From Zestomonas carbonaria (GTDB lineage Bacteria; Pseudomonadota; Gammaproteobacteria; Pseudomonadales; Pseudomonadaceae), in assembly GCF_904061905.1 (NCBI RefSeq), contig NZ_CAJFCI010000015.1, forward strand, positions 1 through 64,000: a DNA stretch of 64,000 nucleotides, given 5' to 3'. Shown here piece after piece: positions 1-8,749 of the stretch. The translations under genes were made by a program, and so were the position numbers. Position 1 is the stretch's first letter; each line of letters begins with the position of its first letter. The notes beneath the pieces were generated by a model that saw nothing but the letters and a program-made list of their open reading frames with translations, did no database searches and was not told where the DNA came from.

Positions 1-351
1 GCTGGGGAGAGGGCCACGGTTTCAGCCAACACCACCCTCTCCCCCGGCCCTTCTCCCGTAAACGGGAGAGGGGTGACTTGGCCCCACCTCCGTCGCCCGG
101 ATGGAATCCGGGGAAAACCGGCAACTCCACTCCCCGGATTGCATCCGGACTACCCGCAACCTCGGCCTGCTCCCTCTCCCATTCATGGGAGAGGGCTGGG
201 GAGAGGGCCACGGTTTCAGCCAACACCACCCTCTCCCCCGGCCCTTCTCCCGTAAACGGGAGAGGGGTGACTTGGCCCCACCTCCGTCGCCCGGATGGAA
301 TCCGGGGAAAACCGGCAACTCCGCTTCCCGGATTGCATCCGGGCTACCGCT
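1..351. repeat. Tandem direct repeat, two copies, period 194 bp
   Basis: Positions 1-157 recur at 195-351. The first 128 bases of the two copies look identical and the remainder differs by a few substitutions. Each copy contains a hairpin-forming stretch of the type CCCTCTCCC...GGGAGAGGG and ends in a REP-like core (CCCGGATTGCATCCGG, at 133-148 and 327-342). The first copy begins at the window edge, so the array may extend further upstream. No gene is seen before pilU ends at 405. Confidence 0.85.
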
Positions 352-404
352 GAACACACGGCGCACCCTACGAAAAACGGCGCCCGAAGGCGCCGTTCTG
401 CGTT

Positions 405-1550
405 TCAGCGGAAACGTCGGCCGGGGTCTTCGTCGCTGACTTCCAGGCTTAGCCCTTCGGCCATGTGGCTGAGATGGTCGCCGTCGGTCTCCGAGCCGAG
501 CTTGATCAGCAGGCGCAGGTCGTTGGCCGAGTCGGCGTACAGCAGCGCGTCCTCGTAGGTGATCTCGCCCTGGCTGTAGAGGTTGTACAGCGCCTGGTCG
601 AAGGTCTGCATGCCCAGCTCGGTGGAGCGCTTCATCAGCGCCTTGAGCTCGTGCACCTCGCCCTTGCGGATCAGGTCGGCGGCCAGCGGGGTGTTGATCA
701 GCACCTCGATCACCGCGCGGCGGCCCTTGCCATCCGGGGTCGGCACCAGTTGCTGGGCGACGATGGCCTTGAGGTTCAGCGACAGGTCCATCCACACCTG
801 GTTGTGCCGGTCCGGCGGGAAGAAGTTGATGATCCGGTCCAGCGCCTGGTTGGCGTTGTTGGCGTGCAGGGTGGCCAGGCACAGGTGGCCGGTCTCGGCG
901 AAGGCCACGGCGTAGTCCATGGTCTCGCGGGTACGGATCTCGCCGATCAGGATCACGTCCGGCGCCTGGCGCAGGGTGTTCTTCAGGGCCACGTCGAAGG
1001 ACTCGGTGTCCAGGCCCACCTCGCGCTGGGTGACGATGCAGTTCTGGTGCTGGTGGATGTACTCGATCGGGTCTTCGATGGAGATGATGTGGCCGCTGCT
1101 GTTCTTGTTGCGGTAGCCGATCATCGCCGCCAGCGAGGTGGACTTGCCGGTGCCGGTGGCGCCGACGAACAGCACCAGGCCGCGCTTGGTCATCGCCAGT
1201 TTCTTCAGGATCTCCGGCAGCTTGAGGTCGTCGATGGTCGGGATGTTGGTCTCGATGCGACGCAGCACCATGCCCACCAGGTTGCGCTGGTAGAAGGCGC
1301 TGACCCGGAAACGGCCGATGCCGCGGGCGCTGATGGCGAAGTTGCACTCGTGGTTCTTGGCGAAGTCGTGCCGCTGCTGCTCGTTCATCACGCCCAGCAC
1401 CGTCTCGCGGGTCTGTTCCGGCGACATGGCCGTCTTGGTCACCGGCATGATCTTGCCGTTGACCTTCATCGATGGCGGCACGCCGGCGGTGATGAACAGG
1501 TCGGACCCGCCTTTTTCCACCATCAGGCGGAGCAGCTTCTCGAATTCCAT
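405..1550 (-). CDS. pilU: Type IV pilus retraction ATPase PilU
   Basis: PilU is a PilT-like cytoplasmic hexameric ATPase that assists pilus retraction in twitching motility. The 381-residue product has the usual family length. The Walker A motif GATGTGKST is at residues 130-138, the Walker B region DVILIGEIR at 198-206, and the His-box HLCLATLHANNA at 222-233. The start MEFEKLLRLM matches what I recall of PilU. It lies 32 bp downstream of pilT on the same strand, the usual pilTU arrangement, and is probably cotranscribed with it. The 3' side runs into a repeat-rich spacer. The call is firm because both the motifs and the context agree. Confidence 0.96.
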   Translation of the reverse strand: MEFEKLLRLMVEKGGSDLFITAGVPPSMKVNGKIMPVTKTAMSPEQTRETVLGVMNEQQRHDFAKNHECNFAISARGIGRFRVSAFYQRNLVGMVLRRIETNIPTIDDLKLPEILKKLAMTKRGLVLFVGATGTGKSTSLAAMIGYRNKNSSGHIISIEDPIEYIHQHQNCIVTQREVGLDTESFDVALKNTLRQAPDVILIGEIRTRETMDYAVAFAETGHLCLATLHANNANQALDRIINFFPPDRHNQVWMDLSLNLKAIVAQQLVPTPDGKGRRAVIEVLINTPLAADLIRKGEVHELKALMKRSTELGMQTFDQALYNLYSQGEITYEDALLYADSANDLRLLIKLGSETDGDHLSHMAEGLSLEVSDEDPGRRFR

Positions 1551-1582
1551 GGTGTCGTCTCTCGCTTACCCTGCGGGTTCGG

Positions 1583-2617
1583 TCAGAAGGTGTCCGGGTT
1601 CTTGGATTTTTCCCGCGCGACATCGCGGCTGACCAGCCCCTTGGCGACCAGGTTCTTCAGGCACATGTCGAGGGTCTGCATGCCCAGCGAGCCGCCGGTC
1701 TGGATCGCCGAGTACATCTGCGCCACCTTGTCCTCGCGGATCAGGTTACGGATCGCCGGGGTGCCGATCATGATCTCGTGGGCGGCCACCCGGCCGCCGC
1801 CGATCTTCTTCAGCAGGGTCTGCGAGATCACCGCCTGCAGCGATTCGGAAAGCATCGAGCGGACCATGGACTTTTCTTCCGCCGGGAACACGTCGACCAC
1901 CCGGTCGATGGTCTTGGCCGCCGAGGTGGTGTGCAGGGTGCCGAACACCAGGTGGCCGGTTTCCGCGGCGGTCAGCGCCAGGCGGATGGTCTCCAGGTCC
2001 CGCATCTCGCCGACCAGGATGATGTCCGGGTCTTCCCGCAGCGCCGAGCGCAGGGCTTCGGAGAAGCCATGGGTGTCGCGGTGCACCTCGCGCTGGTTGA
2101 CCAGGCACTTCTTGGATTCGTGGACGAATTCGATCGGGTCCTCGATGGTGAGGATGTGGTGGTACTTGGTGTTGTTCAGGTAGTCGAGCATCGCCGCCAG
2201 GGTGGTGGACTTGCCCGAACCGGTCGGGCCGGTGACCAGCACCAGGCCGCGCGGCACGTCGGTGATCTTGCGGAACACCTCGCCCATGCCGAGCTCTTCC
2301 ATGGTCAGCACTTTCGAGGGAATGGTCCGGAACACCGCGCCGGAGCCACGGTTCTGGTTGAAGGCGTTGACCCGGAAACGCGCGACGCCGGGCACTTCGA
2401 AGGAGAAGTCGGTCTCGAGGAACTCCTCGTAATCCTTGCGCTGCTTGTCGTTCATGATGTCGTAGATCAGCGCGTGCACCTGCTTGTGGTCCAGCGGCGG
2501 CAGGTTGATGCGGCGCACATCGCCATCGACCCGGATCATCGGCGGCAGACCGGCCGAAAGGTGCAAGTCGGAAGCGCCTTGCTTGGCACTGAAGGCAAGC
2601 AGCTCGGTGATGTCCAT
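1583..2617 (-). CDS. pilT: Type IV pilus retraction ATPase PilT
   Basis: PilT is the main retraction motor of type IV pili and acts at the cytoplasmic base of the machine. I chose the ATG at 2617 (MDITELLAF...), which gives 344 residues, the standard PilT length, and has GGGGAG just upstream. A longer open frame upstream has no family similarity. Walker A (GPTGSGKST), the Asp box, Walker B (DIILVGEMRD) and the His box (GTLHTTSA) are all visible. The gene is divergent from yggS, with only 63 bp between the two starts, so their promoters must overlap. The last residues (EKSKNPDTF) differ slightly from the P. aeruginosa tail that I recall. Confidence 0.97.
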   Translation of the reverse strand: MDITELLAFSAKQGASDLHLSAGLPPMIRVDGDVRRINLPPLDHKQVHALIYDIMNDKQRKDYEEFLETDFSFEVPGVARFRVNAFNQNRGSGAVFRTIPSKVLTMEELGMGEVFRKITDVPRGLVLVTGPTGSGKSTTLAAMLDYLNNTKYHHILTIEDPIEFVHESKKCLVNQREVHRDTHGFSEALRSALREDPDIILVGEMRDLETIRLALTAAETGHLVFGTLHTTSAAKTIDRVVDVFPAEEKSMVRSMLSESLQAVISQTLLKKIGGGRVAAHEIMIGTPAIRNLIREDKVAQMYSAIQTGGSLGMQTLDMCLKNLVAKGLVSRDVAREKSKNPDTF

Positions 2618-2680
2618 GGAACTCCCCAAAGTCGAGCAAGCAGGTAGAATGCCGCTGTCTCCGAGCGGCTGGCGCAAGTA

Positions 2681-3385
2681 ATGTCCACGATAGCAAAGAA
2701 TATTGCAAAGGTCGGTGAGCGTATCCGTGAGGCGGCGCAAGCCGCGGGGCGCGAGGCCGCGACGGTCGGCCTGCTGGCGGTGAGCAAGACCAAGCCGGCC
2801 GCCGATATCCGCGAAGCGTTCGCCGCCGGATTGCACGACTTCGGCGAGAACTACCTGCAGGAAGCCCTGGCCAAGCAGGCGGAACTGGGCGACCTGCCAC
2901 TGACCTGGCACTTCATCGGGCCGATCCAGTCGAACAAGTGCAAGGCGATCGCCGAGCACTTCGCCTGGGTGCATTCGGTCGACCGGCTGAAAGTCGCCCA
3001 GCGCCTGTCCGACCTGCGCCCGGACGACCTGCCGCCCTTGAACGTCTGCCTGCAGGTCAATATCAGCGGCGAAGCCAGCAAGTCCGGCTGCGCGCCGGAA
3101 CAACTGGCCGAACTGGCGGTCGCCGTGGCCCGCCTGCCGCGCCTGAAACTGCGCGGGTTGATGGCGATTCCCGAGCCCTGCGACGATCCGCACGAGCAGC
3201 GCGCCGTATTCGCCCGCGTGCGGGCCCTGGCCGACGAACTGAACGCCAGCCTGCCACTCGACCTCGACACGCTATCCATGGGCATGAGCCACGACCTGGA
3301 GGCCGCCATCGCCGAAGGCGCCACCTGGGTGCGGATCGGCACCGCCCTGTTCGGCGCCCGCGACTATCCGGCGCCCTCTATATAA
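2681..3385 (+). CDS. YggS/PLPBP family pyridoxal phosphate homeostasis protein
   Basis: This 234-residue protein belongs to the YggS (PLPBP, PROSC) family of alanine-racemase-fold proteins. They bind PLP without known catalysis and balance vitamin B6 and amino-acid pools. The PLP lysine is in AVSKTKPA, at about residue 36. Other family signatures are FGENYLQE, WHFIGPIQSNK and the C-terminal SMGMSHDLEAAI followed by VRIGTALFG. It is divergent from pilT and is followed 10 bp later by proC, the usual proteobacterial order yggS-proC-yggT. A TAGAAT -10-like hexamer lies at 2645-2650. Confidence 0.95.
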   Translation: MSTIAKNIAKVGERIREAAQAAGREAATVGLLAVSKTKPAADIREAFAAGLHDFGENYLQEALAKQAELGDLPLTWHFIGPIQSNKCKAIAEHFAWVHSVDRLKVAQRLSDLRPDDLPPLNVCLQVNISGEASKSGCAPEQLAELAVAVARLPRLKLRGLMAIPEPCDDPHEQRAVFARVRALADELNASLPLDLDTLSMGMSHDLEAAIAEGATWVRIGTALFGARDYPAPSI

Positions 3386-3395
3386 GGAAACCATC

Positions 3396-4217
3396 ATGAG
3401 CCACTCCCGTATCGCCTTCATCGGCGCCGGCAACATGGCCGCCAGCCTGATCGGCGGCCTGCGCGCCCAGGGCCTGCCGGCCGACGCCATCCGCGCCAGC
3501 GACCCGGGCGCCGAGCAGCGCGCCAGGATCGCCGCCGAGCACGGCATCCAGGTCTTCGAAAGCAACGCCGAGGCCATCCAGGGCGCCGACGTGGTCGTCC
3601 TGGCGGTCAAGCCGCAGGTCATGAAAACCGTCTGCCAGGCCCTGGCGCCGAACCTGTCCGGCAACCCGTTGATCGTCTCGATCGCCGCCGGCATCACCTG
3701 CGCCAGCCTGGAAAACTGGCTCGGCGCGCCCCGTCCCATCGTGCGCTGCATGCCCAACACCCCGGCGCTGCTGCGCGAGGGCGTCAGCGGCCTGTACGCC
3801 AACGGCGAGGTGAGTGCCGCCCAGAAGACCCTGGCCGAGCAACTGCTGTCCGCCGTCGGCCTGGCGCTGTGGCTGGAGGAAGAGGCGTTGATCGACGCGG
3901 TCACCGCCGTTTCCGGCAGCGGCCCGGCGTACTTCTTCCTGCTCATCGAGGCGATGACCGCCGCCGGCGAGAAACTCGGCCTGCCGCGCGACACCGCCGC
4001 CCGGCTGACCCTGCAGACCGCCCTCGGCGCCGCGCGCATGGCAGTCGCCAGCGATGTCGACGCCGCCGAACTGCGCCGTCGGGTAACCTCCCCGGCCGGC
4101 ACCACCGAGGCGGCGATCAAGACCTTCCAGGCCGGCGGCTTCGAAGCGCTGGTCCAACAAGCCCTGGACGCCGCCGCCAAGCGCTCGGCCGAACTGGCCG
4201 AACAACTGGGTCAATAA
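3396..4217 (+). CDS. proC: Pyrroline-5-carboxylate reductase
   Basis: ProC catalyses the last step of proline synthesis, the NAD(P)H-dependent reduction of 1-pyrroline-5-carboxylate. The 273-residue protein opens with a Rossmann motif (FIGAGNMAAS, residues 6-15). It carries the family signature around SGSGPAYFFLLIEAM in the dimerisation domain and ends with the TSPAGTTEAAI motif. An AAGGAAAC ribosome site precedes the ATG. It sits between yggS and yggT with short gaps, consistent with one operon. Confidence 0.96.
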   Translation: MSHSRIAFIGAGNMAASLIGGLRAQGLPADAIRASDPGAEQRARIAAEHGIQVFESNAEAIQGADVVVLAVKPQVMKTVCQALAPNLSGNPLIVSIAAGITCASLENWLGAPRPIVRCMPNTPALLREGVSGLYANGEVSAAQKTLAEQLLSAVGLALWLEEEALIDAVTAVSGSGPAYFFLLIEAMTAAGEKLGLPRDTAARLTLQTALGAARMAVASDVDAAELRRRVTSPAGTTEAAIKTFQAGGFEALVQQALDAAAKRSAELAEQLGQ

Positions 4218-4226
4218 GGAGCCCCC

Positions 4227-4832
4227 ATGTCCGGATTCGCCGAAGCCCTCATCTACATCATCCAGACCCTGGGCAGCCTGTACCTGCTGATCGTCCTGCT
4301 GCGCTTCATCCTGCAACTGGTGCGCGCCGACTTCTACAACCCGCTCAGCCAGTTCGTGGTCAAGGCCACCCAGCCGCTGCTCAAGCCGCTGCGCCGGGTG
4401 GTCCCCGGCTTCGCCGGGCTGGACCTGGCCTCGCTGGTCCTGGCCATCCTGGTGCAATTGCTGCTGATGGCGATCACCCTGACCCTGGCCGGCTTCAACG
4501 TCGGCGGCTTCCTGCTACAACTGCTGGTCTGGTCGCTGATCGGCGTCACCTCGCTGTTCCTCAAGGTGTTCTTCTTCGCCCTGATCGTCAGCGTGATCCT
4601 CTCCTGGGTCGCCCCGGGCAGCTACAACCCCGGCGCGCAACTGGTCAACCAGATCTGCGAACCGCTGCTGGCGCCGTTCCGCCGCCTGCTGCCGAACCTC
4701 GGCGGCCTGGACATCTCGCCGATCTTCGCGTTCATCGCCATCAACCTGGTGGACCGCTTCGTGCTCGGCTACCTGGCCGCCGCCACCGGCCTGGCCGGCC
4801 CGCTGAAGCAGATCGTCGGCCCGTTCTTCTGA
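4227..4832 (+). CDS. YggT family integral membrane protein
   Basis: This 201-residue inner-membrane protein consists of two tandem YGGT domains, each with two hydrophobic segments separated by a short basic loop (LLKPLRRVVPGFAGLDLASL and, in the second copy, LLAPFRRLLPNLGGLDISP). The biochemical role of the family is unsettled; a link to osmotic or potassium stress has been proposed. AAGGAG is directly upstream, 9 bp after the proC stop. Synteny with proC and with the YggU-type gene that follows supports the identity. Confidence 0.92.
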   Translation: MSGFAEALIYIIQTLGSLYLLIVLLRFILQLVRADFYNPLSQFVVKATQPLLKPLRRVVPGFAGLDLASLVLAILVQLLLMAITLTLAGFNVGGFLLQLLVWSLIGVTSLFLKVFFFALIVSVILSWVAPGSYNPGAQLVNQICEPLLAPFRRLLPNLGGLDISPIFAFIAINLVDRFVLGYLAAATGLAGPLKQIVGPFF

Positions 4833-4875
4833 AAACCCGCCGCGTGGCAGCGATACCGCGACCGCTGGCACGCAC

Positions 4876-4926
4876 ACTCCCCTCTCCCTTCGGAGCGGGG
4901 CGTGTAGCCAGGGGCCGGGAGTGAGG
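4876..4926. repeat. Repeat of the CCCCTCTCCC / GTGAGGGG family
   Basis: The spacer between yggT and the DUF167 gene holds a short element, CCCCTCTCCCTTCGGAGC at its left end and GGGAGTGAGGGG at its right. The same arrangement, including the internal string GTAGCCAGGGGCCGGG, recurs at 54178-54228. Confidence 0.6.
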
Positions 4927-5014
4927 GGCCAAAGTGTCGCTGCAATACCTGGAACCAGGGCCGTTCGCACTTGATGACGCACCCAAGCCCGCGAGCTTCA
5001 CGAAGGATGTCTGC

Positions 5015-5311
5015 ATGAGTTTCTTCCGCTGGGACGGCGAGGACCTGATCCTCGATTGCCACCTGCAACCCAAGGCGAGCCGCGACGAGTTCGCCGGGCT
5101 GCACGGCGAGCGCCTGAAGATCCGCCTCACCGCGCCGCCCGTGGAAGGCAAGGCCAATGCCCATCTGCTGAAATTCCTGGCCGAGGCCTTCGGCGTGGCG
5201 AAAAGCCAGGTGCGCCTGGAAAGCGGCGAGCTGAACCGCCAGAAGCGGGTACGCATCCAGGCGCCGAAACGCCTGCCGGCCGAGCTGCAATTGACCGCCC
5301 ACACCGGCTGA
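5015..5311 (+). CDS. DUF167 (YggU) family protein
   Basis: This small 98-residue protein of the YggU/DUF167 family has unknown biochemical function. The family core is visible as [13 protein letters not shown], then [18 protein letters not shown], then [18 protein letters not shown]. An open frame extends upstream to a GTG at 4934, but the preferred start is the ATG at 5015 because GAAGGATG precedes it and the 27 extra residues look like translated spacer. It follows yggT as in other pseudomonads. The stop is followed by the promoter of the next gene. Confidence 0.88.
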   Translation: MSFFRWDGEDLILDCHLQPKASRDEFAGLHGERLKIRLTAPPVEGKANAHLLKFLAEAFGVAKSQVRLESGELNRQKRVRIQAPKRLPAELQLTAHTG

Positions 5312-5344
5312 CCGACCTTAGGGCGGGTCGTCCATGGCGGCCAA

Positions 5345-5372
5345 TTGACGCCATCCGCCACTCCCGCATAAT
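5345..5372 (+). promoter_or_regulatory. Sigma-70-type promoter before the dynamin-like GTPase gene
   Basis: TTGACG at 5345-5350 and CATAAT at 5367-5372 are separated by 16 bp. Each differs from consensus by one base. The pair lies about 80 bp upstream of the GTPase start at 5454, so this gene probably has its own promoter rather than being read only from the yggS-proC operon. Confidence 0.55.
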
Positions 5373-5453
5373 GCGTCGAGACGGTCACCGTTGCGCTGCA
5401 GCGTTACCTTTCTTCAAATGACCGCAGGATGCGCCGCCGAAAGGAGAGCCCGG

Positions 5454-7433
5454 ATGAGCATGGAACGTCTCAGTCAGCAAGTCGAAGCCTATGTGGCCTG
5501 GAAGCGCGAGCTGATGCGCGAGGTCACCCGCTACCGTAGCTGGCTGGTGCAGAACCGGCTGAACACCGAGGCCATCGAGGCGCGCCTGGATGCCGCCATC
5601 CGCCTGCTGCGCACCGATCACATCACCCTGGCTTTCGTCGGCGAGTTCTCGCGCGGCAAGACCGAGCTGATCAACAGTCTGTTCTTCTCCTCCTACGGCC
5701 AGCGCATGCTGCCCTCGCAGGCCGGGCGCACCACCATGTGCCCCACCGAGCTGTTCTTCGACCCGCGCTCGGAGCGCCCCTACATCCGTCTGCTGCCGAT
5801 CGAGACGCGCCTGGCCGAGGCCAGCGTCGCCCAGTTCAAGCGCATTCCCGGGCACTGGGTGAACATCCCGCTGGACCCGGACGACCCGGTCAACATGATC
5901 CAGGCCTTCGCCCAGGTGGCGAAGACCAAGCCGATGCCGGTCGAGCAGGCGATCCAGTTCGGCTTCCACCCGGACATGCTGGAATCCGCCGGCAAGCCCG
6001 ACCTGGTGCAGGTGCCGGCCTGGCGCCACGCGCTGATCAACTTCGACCACCCGCTGCTGCGCCAGGGCCTGCGCATCCTCGACACCCCCGGCCTGAACGC
6101 GCTGGGCAGCGAGCCGGAGCTGACCCTGTCGATGCTGCCCAACGCCCAGGCGATCATCTTCCTGCTCGCCGCCGACACCGGGGTAACCGCCAGCGACATG
6201 GACATCTGGCGCAACCACATCCGCCAGCTCGACGAAGACACCCAGACCAGCCTGTTCGCCGTGCTCAACAAGATCGACGTGCTGTGGGACGACCTGGCCG
6301 GCGAGATCTTCGTGCAGAACGCCATCGCCCAGGTACAGAGCGCCACCGCCAAGCAGCTCGGCATCTCCAGCGACGACGTGCTGCCGCTGTCGGCCAAGCA
6401 GGCGCTGCTGGCCAAGGTGCGCAACGACAGCCAGTTGCTCCAGCGCAGCCAGTTGGAAGCCCTGGAGAACCTGCTCTGCGAACGCATCGTCGCGCAGAAG
6501 GAACGCCTCCTCGAGCAGCGCGTGGTCAACCAGGTGCTGGCCCTGGTGCAGAACAGCCAGCACGTGCTCAACCAGCGCCTGGAGAAGGTCCGCGAGCAGC
6601 AGGGCGAGCTCTCCAACCACCAGCAGGACAACGGCCAGTTGCTGTTCGAGCTGACCGCCAAGACCAAGCACGACCACAACCAGCACCACAAGCGCCTGCT
6701 CAACCTGAAGACCAACCAGCGCCTCCTGCAACGCCAGGGCGAACTGCTCTGCGCCGCAGTGCGCGGCGAGCGCCTGGACGAGCATCTGGAGAAGCTGCGC
6801 GCCAACCTCGGCGGAAGCTGGACCACCTTCGGCATCCACCAGGCGATCCTGCATTTCTTCCACTCGGTGGAGCAGGACATGCACCATCTCGGCCAGGAAG
6901 CCGAGACGGCCAACAAGATGGTCGCCGCCATCTACCAGCGCCACAACGAGGAAAACCCGCTGCACGGCATCGACGCGCCGCTGTTCAACATCGCCCCCTA
7001 CCAGCGCGAGCTGCAACAGTTGCGCGAGAAGGGAGACCAGTTCCGCCTGCACCTCAAGACCCTGCTGACCGAACAGCGCGTGCTGACCCGGCGCTTCTTC
7101 GCCACCCTGGTGCAGGAAGTCGTCGGCCTGCACCAGCGCCTGCGCCAGGAAGCCGCGCAGTGGTCGCACGACGCGCTGATGCCGCTGATGCAGCACACCC
7201 TGGAGCACAAGCAACTGCTGGAAAGCCACATGTTGCGCCTCAAGGCCCTGGCCCAGGACACCCAGCAGGCGCGCCAGCGCGGCGAGCGCCTGCAACGCTA
7301 CGTCAGCGAACTGGAACAGCAGCTCCAGCAATCGGCGGAAATCCTCCGCGCGCTGCGCCGACCCGCGCCGATCCAGCGCCAGGGCAAGGTGGTCACCCTG
7401 CCAGTGGCCAGCCGGCAGCAGAGCGGCGAGTAG
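5454..7433 (+). CDS. Dynamin-family large GTPase, bacterial dynamin-like protein
   Basis: The 659-residue product has an N-terminal GTPase domain with G1 GEFSRGKT (63-70), G3 DTPG (210-213) and G4 NKID (272-275). A long helical, Gln/Leu/Arg-rich C-terminal half follows, probably coiled coil, at roughly 350-450 and 580-640. This is the layout of bacterial dynamin-like proteins, which remodel or guard membranes. I see no strong transmembrane segment. The ATG at 5454 is chosen because AAGGAGAG precedes it at the right distance; the frame upstream to 5391 is probably not coding. A separate promoter is likely. Family membership is clear, but the cellular role is not known from sequence. Confidence 0.88.
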   Translation: MSMERLSQQVEAYVAWKRELMREVTRYRSWLVQNRLNTEAIEARLDAAIRLLRTDHITLAFVGEFSRGKTELINSLFFSSYGQRMLPSQAGRTTMCPTELFFDPRSERPYIRLLPIETRLAEASVAQFKRIPGHWVNIPLDPDDPVNMIQAFAQVAKTKPMPVEQAIQFGFHPDMLESAGKPDLVQVPAWRHALINFDHPLLRQGLRILDTPGLNALGSEPELTLSMLPNAQAIIFLLAADTGVTASDMDIWRNHIRQLDEDTQTSLFAVLNKIDVLWDDLAGEIFVQNAIAQVQSATAKQLGISSDDVLPLSAKQALLAKVRNDSQLLQRSQLEALENLLCERIVAQKERLLEQRVVNQVLALVQNSQHVLNQRLEKVREQQGELSNHQQDNGQLLFELTAKTKHDHNQHHKRLLNLKTNQRLLQRQGELLCAAVRGERLDEHLEKLRANLGGSWTTFGIHQAILHFFHSVEQDMHHLGQEAETANKMVAAIYQRHNEENPLHGIDAPLFNIAPYQRELQQLREKGDQFRLHLKTLLTEQRVLTRRFFATLVQEVVGLHQRLRQEAAQWSHDALMPLMQHTLEHKQLLESHMLRLKALAQDTQQARQRGERLQRYVSELEQQLQQSAEILRALRRPAPIQRQGKVVTLPVASRQQSGE

Positions 7434-7446
7434 CCTCAGACTCCCC

Positions 7447-7513
7447 GTAGGGTGGGCTTCAGCCCACCAATTCAAACTTCATCTCCGCTCGGTGGGCTGA
7501 AAGCCCACCCTAC
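7447..7513. repeat. BIME-like pair of inverted REPs bounded by GTAG/CTAC
   Basis: A GTAG followed by the hairpin GGTGGGCTTCAGCCCACC is mirrored by GGTGGGCTGAAAGCCCACC ending in CTAC. Two head-to-head REP hairpins with outer GTAG tetranucleotides is the form of a bacterial interspersed mosaic element. It lies between the dynamin-like GTPase and metX and could act as a transcript-stabilising or terminating structure. Confidence 0.85.
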
Positions 7514-7607
7514 TCTTTTCATGGCGCCGCCACCCCGCCCCAGCCCGCTTGCCGCAAGGGGCGACGCTCTTTAGACTGGCGCCCTTTCCCCATCCGAGAG
7601 CAGGGTG

Positions 7608-8747
7608 ATGCCCGCCGTCTTTGCCGAAGACTCCGTTGGCCTGGTCACACCCCAGGTCGCCCATTTCAGTGAACCCCTGGCGTTGGCCTGTGGCCGCAGC
7701 CTGGGTGACTACCAACTGGTCTACGAGACCTATGGCGAGTTGAACGCCGCGCGCAGCAACGCGGTGCTGATCTGCCACGCGCTGTCCGGCCATCATCACG
7801 CCGCCGGCTATCACAGCGCAGACGAACGCAAGCCGGGCTGGTGGGATAGCTGCATCGGCCCCGGCAAGCCGATCGACACCCGCAAGTTCTTCGTCGTCAG
7901 CCTCAACAACCTCGGCGGCTGCAACGGCTCCACCGGCCCGTCGAGCATCAACCCGGCAACCGGCACCCCGTTCGGCGCCGAGTTCCCGGTGATGACCGTG
8001 GAAGACTGGGTGCACAGCCAGGCGCGGCTGGCCGACCTGCTCGGCATCCAGCAATGGGCGGCGGTGGTCGGCGGCAGCCTCGGCGGCATGCAGGCGCTGC
8101 AATGGACCATCACCTACCCCGAGCGCGTGCGCCACTGCCTGGCGATTGCCTCGGCGCCCAAGTTGTCGGCGCAGAACATCGCCTTCAACGAGGTGGCGCG
8201 CCAGGCGATCCTCACCGACCCGGAATTCCACGGCGGGCATTTCCAGGAACAGGGCGTGATCCCCAAGCGCGGCCTGATGCTGGCGCGCATGGTCGGGCAC
8301 ATCACCTACCTGTCCGACGACGCCATGGGCGAGAAATTCGGCCGCGGCCTGAAGAGCGAGAAGCTCAACTACGACTTCCACAGCGTCGAGTTCCAGGTGG
8401 AAAGCTACCTGCGCTACCAGGGCGAGGAGTTCTCCGGGCGCTTCGACGCCAACACCTACCTGCTGATGACCAAGGCGCTCGACTACTTCGACCCGGCGGC
8501 CGCCCACGACGGCGACCTGGCCAGGACCCTGTCGGTGGCCCAGGCCGACTTCTGCGTGATGTCCTTCACCACCGACTGGCGCTTCTCGCCGGCGCGCTCG
8601 CGGGAGATCGTCGACGCCCTGCTCGCCGCGCGCAAGAACGTCAGCTACCTGGAAATCGACGCGCCGCAAGGACACGACGCCTTCCTGATGCCGATCCCGC
8701 GCTACCTGCAGGCGTTTCGCGGCTACATGAACAGGATCGAGGTGTAA
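7608..8747 (+). CDS. metX: Homoserine O-acyltransferase MetX (probably succinyl-CoA specific)
   Basis: MetX acylates L-homoserine in the first committed step of methionine synthesis. The 379-residue alpha/beta hydrolase has its nucleophile in GGSLGG (Ser157), the oxyanion-region motif [14 protein letters not shown] (56-69), a catalytic Asp probably in FTTDWRF, and the catalytic His near residue 356 (QGHDAFL). Pseudomonas MetX enzymes are generally regarded as succinyltransferases; sequence reading alone does not prove the donor here. I chose the ATG at 7608 over the GTG at 7605. metW follows after 2 bp, the conserved metXW pair. Confidence 0.95.
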   Translation: MPAVFAEDSVGLVTPQVAHFSEPLALACGRSLGDYQLVYETYGELNAARSNAVLICHALSGHHHAAGYHSADERKPGWWDSCIGPGKPIDTRKFFVVSLNNLGGCNGSTGPSSINPATGTPFGAEFPVMTVEDWVHSQARLADLLGIQQWAAVVGGSLGGMQALQWTITYPERVRHCLAIASAPKLSAQNIAFNEVARQAILTDPEFHGGHFQEQGVIPKRGLMLARMVGHITYLSDDAMGEKFGRGLKSEKLNYDFHSVEFQVESYLRYQGEEFSGRFDANTYLLMTKALDYFDPAAAHDGDLARTLSVAQADFCVMSFTTDWRFSPARSREIVDALLAARKNVSYLEIDAPQGHDAFLMPIPRYLQAFRGYMNRIEV

Positions 8748-8749
8748 TC

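Noticed and set aside
1..351. Possible CRISPR array
   Set aside because: There are only two long repeat copies with no short regular spacers, and no cas genes nearby.
465..2183. Long plus-strand open frame of 572 codons over pilU and pilT
   Set aside because: It is antisense to two well-supported ATPase genes, has Val/Gly/His-rich shadow composition typical of G+C-rich DNA, and has no recognisable domain.
5391..5453. Upstream extension of the dynamin-like GTPase
   Set aside because: The ATG at 5454 has a strong AAGGAG; the extra 21 residues overlap the region just after the promoter and have no family support.
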